From: Shimia sp049116215
GTDB taxonomy: Bacteria > Pseudomonadota > Alphaproteobacteria > Rhodobacterales > Rhodobacteraceae
Direction of reading: 5' to 3'
Assembly (NCBI RefSeq): GCF_049116215.1
Contig: NZ_JAGDZB010000001.1
Span: 1 to 64,000, forward strand
DNA: 64,000 bases
Shown here piece by piece: positions 39,406-48,765 of the stretch (position 1 is the stretch's first letter; every line of letters starts with the position of its first letter). The translations under genes were made by a program, and so were the position numbers. The notes below the pieces were generated by a model, which saw only the letters and a program-made list of their open reading frames with translations, did no database searches and was not told the DNA's origin.

Positions 39406-40599
39406 TCAGCGCATGTGATCCCGGATCGTATAGGCGATCAGCGTGGAAATCGCCCAAAGGGCAAAGGCTGCAATCACCACCAGGAAAAAATCGCGCACAC
39501 GCACTGGGTAGGCCGGCTCGTTAGGCACAAAGGGGCGCGCAAAAACGCCAAGATAGCGTTGCTGCCGGTCCGCATCTATGCGTGCGGTCTCCAACGATAC
39601 CATCGCGGACGCATAACTCTGCTGGGCAAAGTTCTGCTCGATCAAGAGGCCCTCATAGGCGGCCAATGCTTCCGCTGTGTTTTCAAGACTGTCCGGCCCG
39701 CCGGAATGACCGATCAACGCCCGACGTTGGCGAATTTGGTCTTCCAGCGCAGAGGCCTGACGGTTGAGCTGCATCAACATAGGCGAGTCGGCGTCTACAG
39801 AGCCTGACAGCGCATTGATCCGCGCCTGAATATCGACAAGTTTGGTTTCCAGAGACGCCATCAACTCCGCATCCAGCTGCGCGTTGACCATCGGATCCAC
39901 AGCACCGCGTTCGGCACGGAATTCCACCAATTGCAACCGCACATTGCGTACGCGTTCTTCCGCACGCTCAACTTCTCTCGCCGCAAATTGCACCGAGTCG
40001 CGACGTGCCGTTTCTGACAGCTCATTGACCAGCCGGTCCGCAGCAGCCAAAGCCAGCTGCGCCAGACGCTCTGCCATCACGGCATCAAAGGCCTGAACTT
40101 CAAAGGTCACAATTCCGGTCGTGCTGTCATAGGTCGTATTGATCCGCCACTGCCAATACTCCACCAACTCTTCAAAGGTGCCCTCAGGGTTGAAGCGTGC
40201 AATGGGATCAATGAACTCTTGTGAGTAATGGCCGCGCAGATCGAGGTCCGCATCCAATTGGCGGAGCAAATCTGCGCTCTCCAGGAAATTGCGCACAACA
40301 TAGCTGTCAGAGGTGGTACTGCCGCTTGGGGAAAGCCCGGTAAACGACGTCACAAAGTCCGGTGCGCCGCCGCCCTCCAGGCCACGGATCACAAAATTGG
40401 CCCCAGCCGCATAACGATCAGAAGCGATTGCGCCAAAATAGGCCCCGCCGAGCGCAACAGGGGTCACAAACAAAAACAGGAAAGACAGGATCAATCCCCA
40501 CCGTTTGTTCTTCAACGGCGAAGACTTCGGCGGTGCCTGCATCACACCGCTTGGACCGTCTGCCTCTTCGACCGCCTTTAACGCTTTGACTTCTGCCAT
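39406..40599 (-). CDS. kpsE: Capsule export inner-membrane co-polymerase (KpsE/CtrB/BexC type)
   Basis: A 397-residue protein with one membrane helix near residues 33-53, a long periplasmic part rich in alpha-helical coiled coil, a PVRVRDF segment and a second helix near the C-terminus. This is the layout and length of CtrB/BexC, which bridge the inner-membrane exporter and the outer-membrane channel. GGTAAG precedes the ATG. A gap of about 180 bases upstream may hold an internal promoter for kpsE-kpsM-kpsT. Confidence 0.88.
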   Translation of the reverse strand: MAEVKALKAVEEADGPSGVMQAPPKSSPLKNKRWGLILSFLFLFVTPVALGGAYFGAIASDRYAAGANFVIRGLEGGGAPDFVTSFTGLSPSGSTTSDSYVVRNFLESADLLRQLDADLDLRGHYSQEFIDPIARFNPEGTFEELVEYWQWRINTTYDSTTGIVTFEVQAFDAVMAERLAQLALAAADRLVNELSETARRDSVQFAAREVERAEERVRNVRLQLVEFRAERGAVDPMVNAQLDAELMASLETKLVDIQARINALSGSVDADSPMLMQLNRQASALEDQIRQRRALIGHSGGPDSLENTAEALAAYEGLLIEQNFAQQSYASAMVSLETARIDADRQQRYLGVFARPFVPNEPAYPVRVRDFFLVVIAAFALWAISTLIAYTIRDHMR

Positions 40600-40781
40600 A
40601 ACTTACCTTTCAAGCGCCTTTTGGCACCGGCTTTTTATCTTTCACACCATACCACAGCGGAGCAGTGAGAGGTGCGCGCGCAACGGTTACGTCACGCTTT
40701 GTTTGAGATAATGTGAGAAACGGCCGTAACAAGATTACCAAACATTCATGACACTCTACCGTTTGAACGGCTGCGTGTCGC

Positions 40782-42080
40782 TCACACTGATTTTGTCTGA
40801 GACCAGAACGGATCCCGGCGCACATACTCAATAATCCAGCGACGTGCGGAACTGGCCGACATCCCCTCCAACTCTGGATTTTGCCAGCCAAACACCATTT
40901 TCCGGTGGGCCGCATCTGTGTCCTCTGCGCCATCGAGATAGTCCATCACCGCTGTTTCCGGATCCTGGTGTGACATGATCGACTTGTGATCATAGATTGT
41001 CTCAAGCCCTCTGGGCACATCACTTTCCCGCGCCAACACCATATGGCGGATGCGCTGCTTAAGGAAAATGGCCTCCATGCCGGAAATATCACACAGCGCC
41101 AGAGCCACAGCCACCGGCGAACTGTCGTCTTCCTCAATGGTGGTGAGACGGCTCAGCTGGGTGTGACAACCAAAACGCAGTTGCAAGCTGGCGTGTCGCA
41201 AAGCCACCGATACTTGCAATCCAGAGCGGCGTAGCAAGCGGATCCCGGAAATGAATTCCCGAACCATCGCCGGGCGCAACATGCCCAAATAAGGGTGTGG
41301 TTTGACCACAACGCGGTGCAGGTCTAGCGCCCGCGCCGCTTTCAGAACAGCCATAAACCCACGCAGGCCGGAGACCGAACTGTAATTGTCCACTTCACTG
41401 CCGTAGCCTTCCCAGGTCGGCGAATAAAAAATCACGGGCGCGGTGTCTGTGATCCGCGCCGGTTTGATCCAGGGCATGGATTGAACAAACGTGTCACCCA
41501 TCATCACCAGACGGCCCTGATCCACATCTGCCGCGGTAAAAATTCCCGCGTCCAGATAGCGATCCCGCGCCAGCGGACCGGCGATGGATACATAGTCATA
41601 CATGCGTGACGCCGGTCGTACCGACGCGCCCTTATTGCTCTCCCCATGTAGCGTAAGAACGTGTCGGAACGACCGGTTGGCCACTGTTTGCAAGTTGGAT
41701 TGCGAGTTAAACGGGTAAAACAGGACCCCACCCGGACGCAGTGGGAATCGTGCTCCATTTGCCCCTTTGACTGGTCGCACATCCAGATCGGCTGGCAGAC
41801 GGCTGAACAGCCGTTGCATCCGGATCAGAGCGCGATGGCGCAGCAAGAGCGGCGTGTCGGACTTGCCGTAAGCACCGCTTTCAAAAAAGGGACGTATCTG
41901 GTTGACGGCAGAAAGCACCGGGCTGTCCAAATAGACAGCCTGATCCGGCACAGCCTCCACATCCCGCAGCGCGACGGGCGCACTGCGATCCTGAGGCGCA
42001 GCCTCGGTGCGATCACCATGTTGATCGCCTGTAGGCTCTTTTCGCGTCACCAAACTACTCGTGTCCCGCACTTCCAACAT
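40782..42080 (-). CDS. CDP-polyol phosphotransferase-like protein (TagF-like)
   Basis: A 432-residue protein with the glycerophosphotransferase-type fold of teichoic acid and phosphodiester capsule polymerases. Visible marks are LTLHGESNKG near residue 143 (HG motif), IFYSPTWEGY near residue 222, VVVKPHPY near residue 263 and the ALCDISGMEAIFL region near 335, equivalent to the DYSS-like motif. The first 45 residues are polar and probably disordered. It follows the SDR gene after four bases. Together with a cytidylyltransferase and reductase it should join polyol-phosphate units into the capsule. Confidence 0.75.
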   Translation of the reverse strand: MLEVRDTSSLVTRKEPTGDQHGDRTEAAPQDRSAPVALRDVEAVPDQAVYLDSPVLSAVNQIRPFFESGAYGKSDTPLLLRHRALIRMQRLFSRLPADLDVRPVKGANGARFPLRPGGVLFYPFNSQSNLQTVANRSFRHVLTLHGESNKGASVRPASRMYDYVSIAGPLARDRYLDAGIFTAADVDQGRLVMMGDTFVQSMPWIKPARITDTAPVIFYSPTWEGYGSEVDNYSSVSGLRGFMAVLKAARALDLHRVVVKPHPYLGMLRPAMVREFISGIRLLRRSGLQVSVALRHASLQLRFGCHTQLSRLTTIEEDDSSPVAVALALCDISGMEAIFLKQRIRHMVLARESDVPRGLETIYDHKSIMSHQDPETAVMDYLDGAEDTDAAHRKMVFGWQNPELEGMSASSARRWIIEYVRRDPFWSQTKSV

Positions 42081-42084
42081 CGGA

Positions 42085-42788
42085 TTAGGTGCGTACCACC
42101 AGGTTTTCGCTCAACAGCATTTTGCCGGTTGGCGAAGACATCATGGCGATCACATCCGCAACCTGTTCTGGCTGCATGATCGTTGTCGGATCTTCATCAG
42201 GCGCAAGGGTTTTGCGCAAATCGGTCGCACACCGGCCTGGCGACAGGCAGACAACGTCCACACCATAAGGCGCCAGCTCGTCACGCATCACTTCAGACAT
42301 GTTGATCACAGCCGCTTTGGAGGTCGAATACGACAGCCAACCGGAGCGGCCGTTGATGCCCGCAGTAGACGCGATGTTAACGATTTTCTCAAGCGGGTGG
42401 TTGCGCAGCAGAGCTTCCTGCACAAAGCGGAACGGGGCGTATACGTTCACACGCATAGTCAGCTAAAGTCAGCCATGTTGGTTTCGTTGATCGAAGCTGG
42501 CTTGGTGAAACCGGCGTTGTTCACGATGAAGTTCACCGCGACGTTTTCGGCATCCAACCGATCAAACACGTCTTTGACCGCTTCAGGATCGGACAGATCC
42601 GCTTCGACCTGGAAAATCTGGCGGTTGCCGGAAATCGCGCGGACTTCAGCCACAGCGCTGTCAAACGCATCAGACTTCCGTGCCACCATGACAATGCAAT
42701 TCACATCATCCATACCACGCGCGAAACGGCGAGCCGTCGCAAGTCCGATGCCTTTGGAGGCACCGCTAATTAAAACAGTTTTAGTCAT
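42085..42788 (-). pseudogene. Short-chain dehydrogenase, broken by a one-base frameshift
   Basis: Two frames together encode a normal SDR of about 235 residues. The first piece (42459-42788) has GASKGIGLA and NNAG; the second (42085-42456) has the catalytic Ser, the YSTSK Tyr-Lys pair and the C-terminus. At the junction AGC is followed by TGA; adding back one C gives AGC-CTG-ACT-ATG and a smooth family-like D-F-S-L-T-M-R-V-N-V. The gene lies between the IspD-like and TagF-like genes, where a ribulose-phosphate reductase is expected. The lesion may be a real mutation or a sequencing/assembly error. Confidence 0.82.
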
Positions 42789-43524
42789 GGGGAGTCACTT
42801 TTCCTTTGCTGTGGAAATCCTTCATCATGCCTTCTGCGATAATGAAATCTTCAGGTGTTGTTACTTTCCGGTTGCGGCTGGAACCCTCCAGAGAGAGAAC
42901 CGGCTGCTTGGTCATTTTGACCACCATTACCGAATCTTCGTTGTAGTTCTTGCCCTTCTTGCGAGCCTTCTCATGCGCGGCAAGCAGTGTCGCCCGCGCA
43001 AATTTCTGCGGCAGCTGAATGTCGAATACCTTCTCACGAGACACGCCGCGTTTGACCAAACGGGTCTCGGTGTCGATGCGGCACATCGAAAAGGAAATCG
43101 CAAAACAGTAGCCGGCGTTTTCCGCGTCGTTCTCAATCAGATCGGCCAGCATATCAACGCTGATAAAGGGGCGGGCCGCTTCATGCAGGACAACAACGTC
43201 CTTCTCCGCCGCAGCCACCAAAGCCTCACAGCTTTCCTGGCGCGTCGCCCCGGCTGGAACAATCTTGTACGGCAGGCCCGCACAATAGGCTTCCATGATC
43301 TCACGGGTCCGTTCCTCAAACCCTTCCGGTGCATTCACCACGATCTCTGCAACATTGGGCGTACGCACCGCAGCAATGATCGAATGCGCGATCATCGGAT
43401 GGCCCGCCAGCTTATAAAATTGCTTTGGCTCATGGTGGTTTGAACGCGACCCGATACCACCGGACAACAACAGGAAAGACACCTGCGGTTCGGGATGGGG
43501 GCGGGTTAGTCTATGTAAACTCAT
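42781..43524 (-). CDS. IspD/TarI-like cytidylyltransferase
   Basis: A 247-residue nucleotidyltransferase. The N-terminal signature reads LLLSGGIGSR and EPKQFYKLAGHPM, followed by the VVLHEAARPFIS segment near residue 115 and the TTPEDFIIAE region near the end. In this operon it is much more likely to make a CDP-polyol (CDP-ribitol or CDP-glycerol type) for the capsule than CDP-methylerythritol. It overlaps the SDR start by eight bases and is five bases after the export lipoprotein gene. Haemophilus Bcs1 fuses these two activities in one chain. Confidence 0.82.
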   Translation of the reverse strand: MSLHRLTRPHPEPQVSFLLLSGGIGSRSNHHEPKQFYKLAGHPMIAHSIIAAVRTPNVAEIVVNAPEGFEERTREIMEAYCAGLPYKIVPAGATRQESCEALVAAAEKDVVVLHEAARPFISVDMLADLIENDAENAGYCFAISFSMCRIDTETRLVKRGVSREKVFDIQLPQKFARATLLAAHEKARKKGKNYNEDSVMVVKMTKQPVLSLEGSSRNRKVTTPEDFIIAEGMMKDFHSKGKVTPHD

Positions 43525-43528
43525 TCGG

Positions 43529-44677
43529 TCAGCTCGCTATCGCTAGTGTTGCCGCGACAATGGCAACAAATTTGGCAAGATCGGTAGACGGTGCGTTTGC
43601 GACAAACAGCACGTCTTTATCTCGCATGTTAAACGCTTGGGTCATAAAGATCGCCTCCGGGGAGTTCAGATCGACCCAGTAGATTGTCGGAATGCCATCG
43701 GTGAACTTACGGTCTGGCAGCGTCACACCGGTGCTCTGAACCCGTGCCTGGTTTTCAAACCGGAACAGAAACACGCCGCTGTCATCGGCGGTTTTGTCAT
43801 CCAGACCACCCACTTTACTGATCGCTTCAGCCAATGTGACTGCTTCGGTCCCAAACGGGTACTGCGACGGTTTTGCTACCGCACCAAATGCCGAGAACGT
43901 CCGAGGCTTGTGCAGCAACTGCACTGTGTCACGGGGCTGCAACCACACGTTGGCGCTGGCTGTAGAGATCACCTCATCCAAACGCGCGCGCGCAACCGAA
44001 CTGCCGCGCACAAGACTCACTTCCATGTCATGGGTCGGCTTTGTCGCACCGCTCGCCATGGCCACGGCATCCAACAGGCGCAGGCCGCTGGCAGGAATGT
44101 CAAACCGTCCCGGGGAGCGCGCATCGCCGACCACGGTCACGCTTTGCGCACCGCCTTTTTCCAGAATGACCGACACCTCAGGATCAACTGCCTTGCCGCG
44201 CAGACCATCCGCAACATGCGTACGCACCTGATCCACCGTCAGCCCAGCCACCGGCAAATTGCCAACATAGGGAATATTGATGTTGCCATCATTGCTCACG
44301 ATCACCGGGATCGCAGACGACTTCTGCTCAACGGTGGAAAACAACCCTTCCGGAGAGCTTTCCCAAATCCGCACCGTCAACCGGTCACCCACGCGAATCT
44401 TTGTTCCAGCGCTGGATGTGCTGCGTGAACTGAGACTGCCTGCAAATCCCGCCTTCATAGGCACACCAATTTTGCCAATCACATCCGGCGTGACGGGCAC
44501 TAGCGCAAAGTTACGGGTGACGTTTTCATTGTTCGCCACCTCGTCTGTCATGGTGATCATCGCCTTGCTGGTGCCTTGGCCCGGCAAGGTAGAACAGCCC
44601 GCAATAGCCAAAACGGCAACGGCCGCGACAATCGCCCGGCCCCACCGCATTTTTTCTAGCTTCGCCTTCAAAACCAT
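43529..44677 (-). CDS. Outer-membrane capsule export lipoprotein (Wza/CtrA/BexD type)
   Basis: A 382-residue protein with a lipoprotein signal peptide ending at the lipobox AIAGC (cysteine at about residue 27). It has the polysaccharide export domain around KIRVGDRLTVRIWE and two SLBB-like segments (QSVTVVGDARSPGRF and TFSAFGAVAKPSQYPF). It forms the outer-membrane channel for the capsule. Length fits CtrA/BexD rather than E. coli KpsD. It is the first gene of the nine-gene operon; ATG at 44677 is chosen because it gives a proper lipoprotein signal. Confidence 0.88.
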   Translation of the reverse strand: MVLKAKLEKMRWGRAIVAAVAVLAIAGCSTLPGQGTSKAMITMTDEVANNENVTRNFALVPVTPDVIGKIGVPMKAGFAGSLSSRSTSSAGTKIRVGDRLTVRIWESSPEGLFSTVEQKSSAIPVIVSNDGNINIPYVGNLPVAGLTVDQVRTHVADGLRGKAVDPEVSVILEKGGAQSVTVVGDARSPGRFDIPASGLRLLDAVAMASGATKPTHDMEVSLVRGSSVARARLDEVISTASANVWLQPRDTVQLLHKPRTFSAFGAVAKPSQYPFGTEAVTLAEAISKVGGLDDKTADDSGVFLFRFENQARVQSTGVTLPDRKFTDGIPTIYWVDLNSPEAIFMTQAFNMRDKDVLFVANAPSTDLAKFVAIVAATLAIAS

Positions 44678-45404
44678 TCTGGTCTTCAACTTCCTGTTAT
44701 TCGCACCAAAGCTTCCGCTCTTAATACAGATGGAGTTTCCCCGAATACAGGGGCATTCCACCAATCCCACAGGCACGCTCTGCAACAATGCCAAGGAAAG
44801 CACCCGTACTGGGCGCTCTTGAGGGAACTATATTTACGAAAGTGGTTACCGATCTTCTAACGCCGTCACGCCTATTTTTAGTGCGGACGCCCTATGAATC
44901 CTTGGGCCAACTGAAAAACTGAACTTTGCTGCCGAGCTCCAGCTGAGCGCAAACGAGATTAAACATGGTGAATATTTGCCCAAAAATTAGTTTTAACGCC
45001 CCTAGGCGATGCGGAAATAAAAGCCTAAAAACAAAGAGAAAGTCAATAAAATAAAAGCAAAGTCATCGATTTCATCATCAAATACAGCCAGCCCTCTTGG
45101 CCTTGTTTTTGTCGACGTATTTGTCTGCAAACCCCGTCGCTCAGGCGATCCCCCCGCCTCAAAGCTGCCTCGGATTACCGAGCGCTTCAACAAATCCCCC
45201 CCCGCTACCAAACCTGGCTAAGCGCTCGTTTTTCCTTCTAATTATTCGCTATTTTCGACGCAAACACATGCTGGCCGACACACCGGCAACTTTCCGCCGC
45301 CCTCCTCACGCGCATGTTTCAATCTCGTAAAAAAAGCAACAATTCCCGCGCTCAAGGCTGAGATCGTGGCACTTTCGCCATTATTTTTTTACGTAAGACC
45401 AACG
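44678..45404. other. Long A/T-rich region upstream of the capsule operon
   Basis: More than 700 bases without a credible gene, clearly richer in A/T than the flanks. It should hold the capsule operon promoter and control sites. It contains an eight-C run at 45196-45203 and a six-C run near 45150. A hydrophobic minus-strand reading at 45002-45090 exists but has no ATG start or ribosome binding site, so I do not call it. Confidence 0.5.
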
Positions 45405-45439
45405 AAAAGCCCCGCAACCGGACCGGTTACGGGGCTTTT
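45405..45439 (-). terminator. Intrinsic terminator of uxaC
   Basis: On the minus strand a 12-bp stem (GCCCCGTAACCG / CGGTTGCGGGGC, one G-U) with a three-base loop is followed by TTTTCG. It begins about 45 bases after the uxaC stop. Confidence 0.85.
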
Positions 45440-45481
45440 GCGTCGCGCAAATTGGTATTGTTTTTCGATCAAACAACCGCC

Positions 45482-46897
45482 CTAAACAACTTTCCCCAAC
45501 TTATAGGCATCAATCGCGAGGTCCCGACACAACAGGCAGGCAATCTCGTCCACATCATTGCGCCCCAGGATCCCACGTCCGCGTTGACCAGCAAGGTGCA
45601 GGCTCACACCACGCCGCCACATGTCGTGCCGCGCCGGAATGGACAACAAGGCCTGGGTGTCGTCATTGAAACCCGCCAGGTTCCAATATCCCGCGGTCTC
45701 CACCACCTGATCCAGATAACGCGCAATTCCATTGGCACTGTCATGGAACCACCACGGAGGCCCCAGCCGCAGGGCTGGCCAATGGCCTGCCATCGGTGCC
45801 AGCTCGCGCGCATAGGCGCTCTCATCCAGGGTAAACAGCAAGATGTTCATGTCCCGCTCATTGCCCACACGATTGAGCAGCGCATTCATGCCATCCACCC
45901 AATCCACACGCACAGGCATATCCGCCCCTTTATGAGCGCCAAATTTGTCATACACCGTCTTGTTGGTGTTGCGCTTGCTGCCGGCATGTATCTGCATGAC
46001 CAAGCCGTCTTCCGCAGACATTTGTGCCATTTCGGTCAGCATATGCCCGTAGAACACCTGCGCCTCCTTGGGGGTCATCGTGCCGCTGCGCGCCTTGGCA
46101 TACAACGCCGCCGCCCGCTTTTCGGTGAGGTGGCAGGTCATCAACTCCGCAACCGCATGATCGGTTGCCGTGGCCCCATAAGCCATAAAGTAGGCGCGCC
46201 GATCGCGCAGCGCTTCCAGATAGCCGGTAAAGCTCTCCGTATCTTCTCCGGTCACCTCGGCCAGCTTCACGATGTCTTTTTTGAAATCGGGATGTTTCGG
46301 ATCCAGAATGCTGTCAGGCTGGAAGGTCGGAATGATCTTGCCGCTGAGTTTTTGCTTCCGCGCCGTTTTATGGTGATCCAGGTTCGAAAGCGCATTGTCA
46401 GTTGTCGCCAGAACCTCAATATTGAACTCCGACAGAAGCGATTGGGGACGCAACCGGGCTGCTTTCAGCTCCGCGTCAATCTTGTCATAAAACACATCTG
46501 CGTTTTCGCTGTTTAAGGTCGCTGTGATGCCAAAGGTCCGCGCCATGGTGGTGGCGAACCATGCGTCACTCGGCGTGCCGCGGAACTTGTGCCAATGACT
46601 GGCAAAAATGCGAAAGATCGCCCGCGCATCCCGCTTTTCGGGTGGCACGCCGATACCAAGATCTTCTAATGGCACCCCCTGACTGTACAACATCCGGAAA
46701 ATATAGTGATCCGGAATGATCAGCAGCTCCACAGGATCAGCAAAGGCTTGGTTCTCGGCAAACCAGCTTGGATCACAATGGCCATGTGGCGAAATGATCG
46801 GCATGTCACGTACACCATCGTAAATGTCCTGCGCCGCATCCGGCAGGGTCAGGATTGGAGTGGTGTGCCCGGATAGGGAAGTCAGTGGCTGGCTCAT
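45482..46897 (-). CDS. uxaC: Glucuronate isomerase
   Basis: A 471-residue uronate isomerase. The metal-binding HGHCDP motif is near residue 38, and the chain continues with the family-typical DHYIFRMLYSQG and HWHKFRGTPSDAWF segments. It converts D-glucuronate to D-fructuronate (or galacturonate to tagaturonate). It is divergent from uxuA over a 660-base gap; fructuronate reductase (uxuB) is not in the window and would be needed to link the two. Confidence 0.95.
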   Translation of the reverse strand: MSQPLTSLSGHTTPILTLPDAAQDIYDGVRDMPIISPHGHCDPSWFAENQAFADPVELLIIPDHYIFRMLYSQGVPLEDLGIGVPPEKRDARAIFRIFASHWHKFRGTPSDAWFATTMARTFGITATLNSENADVFYDKIDAELKAARLRPQSLLSEFNIEVLATTDNALSNLDHHKTARKQKLSGKIIPTFQPDSILDPKHPDFKKDIVKLAEVTGEDTESFTGYLEALRDRRAYFMAYGATATDHAVAELMTCHLTEKRAAALYAKARSGTMTPKEAQVFYGHMLTEMAQMSAEDGLVMQIHAGSKRNTNKTVYDKFGAHKGADMPVRVDWVDGMNALLNRVGNERDMNILLFTLDESAYARELAPMAGHWPALRLGPPWWFHDSANGIARYLDQVVETAGYWNLAGFNDDTQALLSIPARHDMWRRGVSLHLAGQRGRGILGRNDVDEIACLLCRDLAIDAYKLGKVV

Positions 46898-47559
46898 AGG
46901 TCTAACGTCTCTCTGTGCTGGCAGAACCCCTCAACAGGCGCTCCACGCGGACCACACAAGGCACGTCACACGCCTCAGGCAGGTCCAAGTCATTCCTTGC
47001 CAATGGCACACAGAGAGATTGATGTTCCGCTAACGCGTGCGCCTTGCGCTTCATCACTTCTCCGCCTTGCCGCAGCCAACGGGTCAAAATCATCAGCCCG
47101 CAACACATCCATTCCGTGCGCATGATATCCATCAAAAAGCCGCACCCCTCTCACATCTTTGACAAGCCCATGAAAACACACACACTTCACAAGCGCGGGC
47201 CACCGCCACACAACCACAGATTGTTGATCCACGTATTCCCGACACCAAAACCCAAAACTGCCACGCCCGCCATACTCCTGAAAACAAACATAAAATGCCG
47301 TCTAAATTCCCAGCACGAACAGCGGCGAGAGCCTTCAAGCCACCGCGCAACCATCTTAAACTGGACCTGCCGCCGCCCCTTTTTACGGCGCGCCGGGGCT
47401 CTGCTTCCGCGAAGCTGACCCTGCGGCAACAATAATACATCACCTGGGGGCAAGCATTTGCAATTGCGTGAAATTTTTCCTTGCCGGAACCGCCTCTAGG
47501 TTGCACCTTCACACCACATCGATGGCCGCGCTCTGCGCGAGCTGACAAAGGAGCCGCTT
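46898..47559. other. Divergent region uxaC / uxuA with possible gene remains
   Basis: About 660 bases between divergent uronate genes. The part next to uxaC has codon-like minus-strand sequence in two frames (46902-47054 and about 46990-47170), which could be the remains of a gene lying upstream of uxaC. The part next to uxuA is A/T-richer and should hold both promoters; GCAATTGC at about 47459-47466 is a small palindrome. Confidence 0.4.
46902..47054 (-). CDS. Possible 50-residue small protein or gene fragment
   Basis: A short frame of 50 residues beginning MKRKAHALAEHQSL, with GGAG five bases before the ATG, ends four bases before the uxaC start. Its later part (LDLPEACDVPCVVRVERLL) reads like genuine protein rather than noise. 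It could be a small coupled gene or the 3' end of a decayed larger gene, since an upstream frame (FDGYHAHGMDVLRADDFDP) also looks coding. No function is assigned. Confidence 0.3.
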   Translation of the reverse strand: MKRKAHALAEHQSLCVPLARNDLDLPEACDVPCVVRVERLLRGSASTERR

Positions 47560-48765
47560 GTGAAGCAAACTTGGCGCTGGTTTGGTCCAGCTGACCCCAT
47601 CGACATTTACGACCTGCCACAGGTGGGCGTTCAAGGCGTGGTCACCTCCCTGCATCACATTCCACCGGGCACCCCCTGGACCAAAAGCGACATTCGACAA
47701 CGGCAGGCCGAAATCGCCAAACCCACCCCACAACCCACAGGGCTGAACTGGGACGTGGTCGAAAGCCTGCCGGTCTCCGAAGTCATCAAAACCAAAGGCA
47801 CCGGCTACCGCGCACATATCACAGCTTACAAAGAGAGCCTGCACAATCTTGCGGGCTGCGGCATCCAGACCGTCTGTTACAACTTCATGCCAGTGCTCGA
47901 CTGGACCCGCACCAATCTTGCGGCGCGCATGTCCCACGGCGGCACCGCGATGGCTTTTGACGTGGTGGACTTTGCGGTGTTTGACCTCTTCTTACTGGCC
48001 CGCCCGTCAGCTGAAGATGATCACAGCCCCGCCATTCGCCAAGCCGCCTCCGCCCGCTTCAACGCCATGGATGACACCGCTCAAGCGCGCCTGGTCAACA
48101 CCATTGTCTCCGGCCTACCTGGCGCAAACGACAGCTGGACCCTCAACGACGTCCTTGCCCTTCTGGACCTGTATAAACATATCGACACCGCCCAGCTGCG
48201 TGCCAACTTGATCGACTTCCTGTCCGAAGTGGTGCCCGTGGCGGAAGAACACGGCATGCGCCTGTGTTGCCACCCGGATGACCCGCCGTTCCCTCTTTTG
48301 GGCCTGCCGCGTGTCATGTCTTCTACGGAAGACTATGAAACCATCCTTTCCGCCATCGACAGCCCCGCCAATGGCGCCACGCTTTGTACAGGCTCTCTTG
48401 GCGTAAACCCGACCTTCGACGTTGCGGACTTCATCACCCGCCTTGGCCCCCGCATCCATTTTGCCCATCTGCGCAACACCCTGCGCCAAGGCCCCTCAGA
48501 TGGCGACAAACTCAGCTTCCACGAGTCCATGCATCTCGAAGGCAACACCGACATGGTGATCGCCATCCGCGCCTTGCTCAAGGAAGAAGCCCGTCGCAAA
48601 GCCGAAGGCCGCTCTGACTGGGAAATCCCGATGCGACCGGACCACGGCCAGCACATCTTACATGATCTGCACAGCGACACCCTGCCCGGCTATCCGCTTA
48701 TTGGCCGCACCAAAGGTCTGGCGGAGCTGCGTGGCGTGATAACCGCGCTCAATGGTGATCTATAA
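47560..48765 (+). CDS. uxuA: Mannonate dehydratase
   Basis: A 401-residue UxuA. It starts with GTG, preceded by AAAGGAG, and reads KQTWRWFGPADPIDIYDL. Further family segments are LKxYNFMPVLDWTRT-like sequence near residue 105 and the CCHPDDPPFPLLGLPR and EGNTDM metal-binding regions. It dehydrates D-mannonate to 2-keto-3-deoxygluconate. Its last codons overlap the convergent Lrp-family gene by six bases and no terminator is visible between them. Confidence 0.95.
   Translation: MKQTWRWFGPADPIDIYDLPQVGVQGVVTSLHHIPPGTPWTKSDIRQRQAEIAKPTPQPTGLNWDVVESLPVSEVIKTKGTGYRAHITAYKESLHNLAGCGIQTVCYNFMPVLDWTRTNLAARMSHGGTAMAFDVVDFAVFDLFLLARPSAEDDHSPAIRQAASARFNAMDDTAQARLVNTIVSGLPGANDSWTLNDVLALLDLYKHIDTAQLRANLIDFLSEVVPVAEEHGMRLCCHPDDPPFPLLGLPRVMSSTEDYETILSAIDSPANGATLCTGSLGVNPTFDVADFITRLGPRIHFAHLRNTLRQGPSDGDKLSFHESMHLEGNTDMVIAIRALLKEEARRKAEGRSDWEIPMRPDHGQHILHDLHSDTLPGYPLIGRTKGLAELRGVITALNGDL

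Noticed and set aside
45002..45211. A minus-strand frame with a hydrophobic end upstream of the capsule operon
   Set aside because: No ATG and no ribosome binding site before the hydrophobic part, and the N-terminal part looks random.
45097..45330. A 77-residue plus-strand frame in the long A/T-rich gap
   Set aside because: Random composition, no ribosome binding site, and it runs through the homopolymer C tracts.
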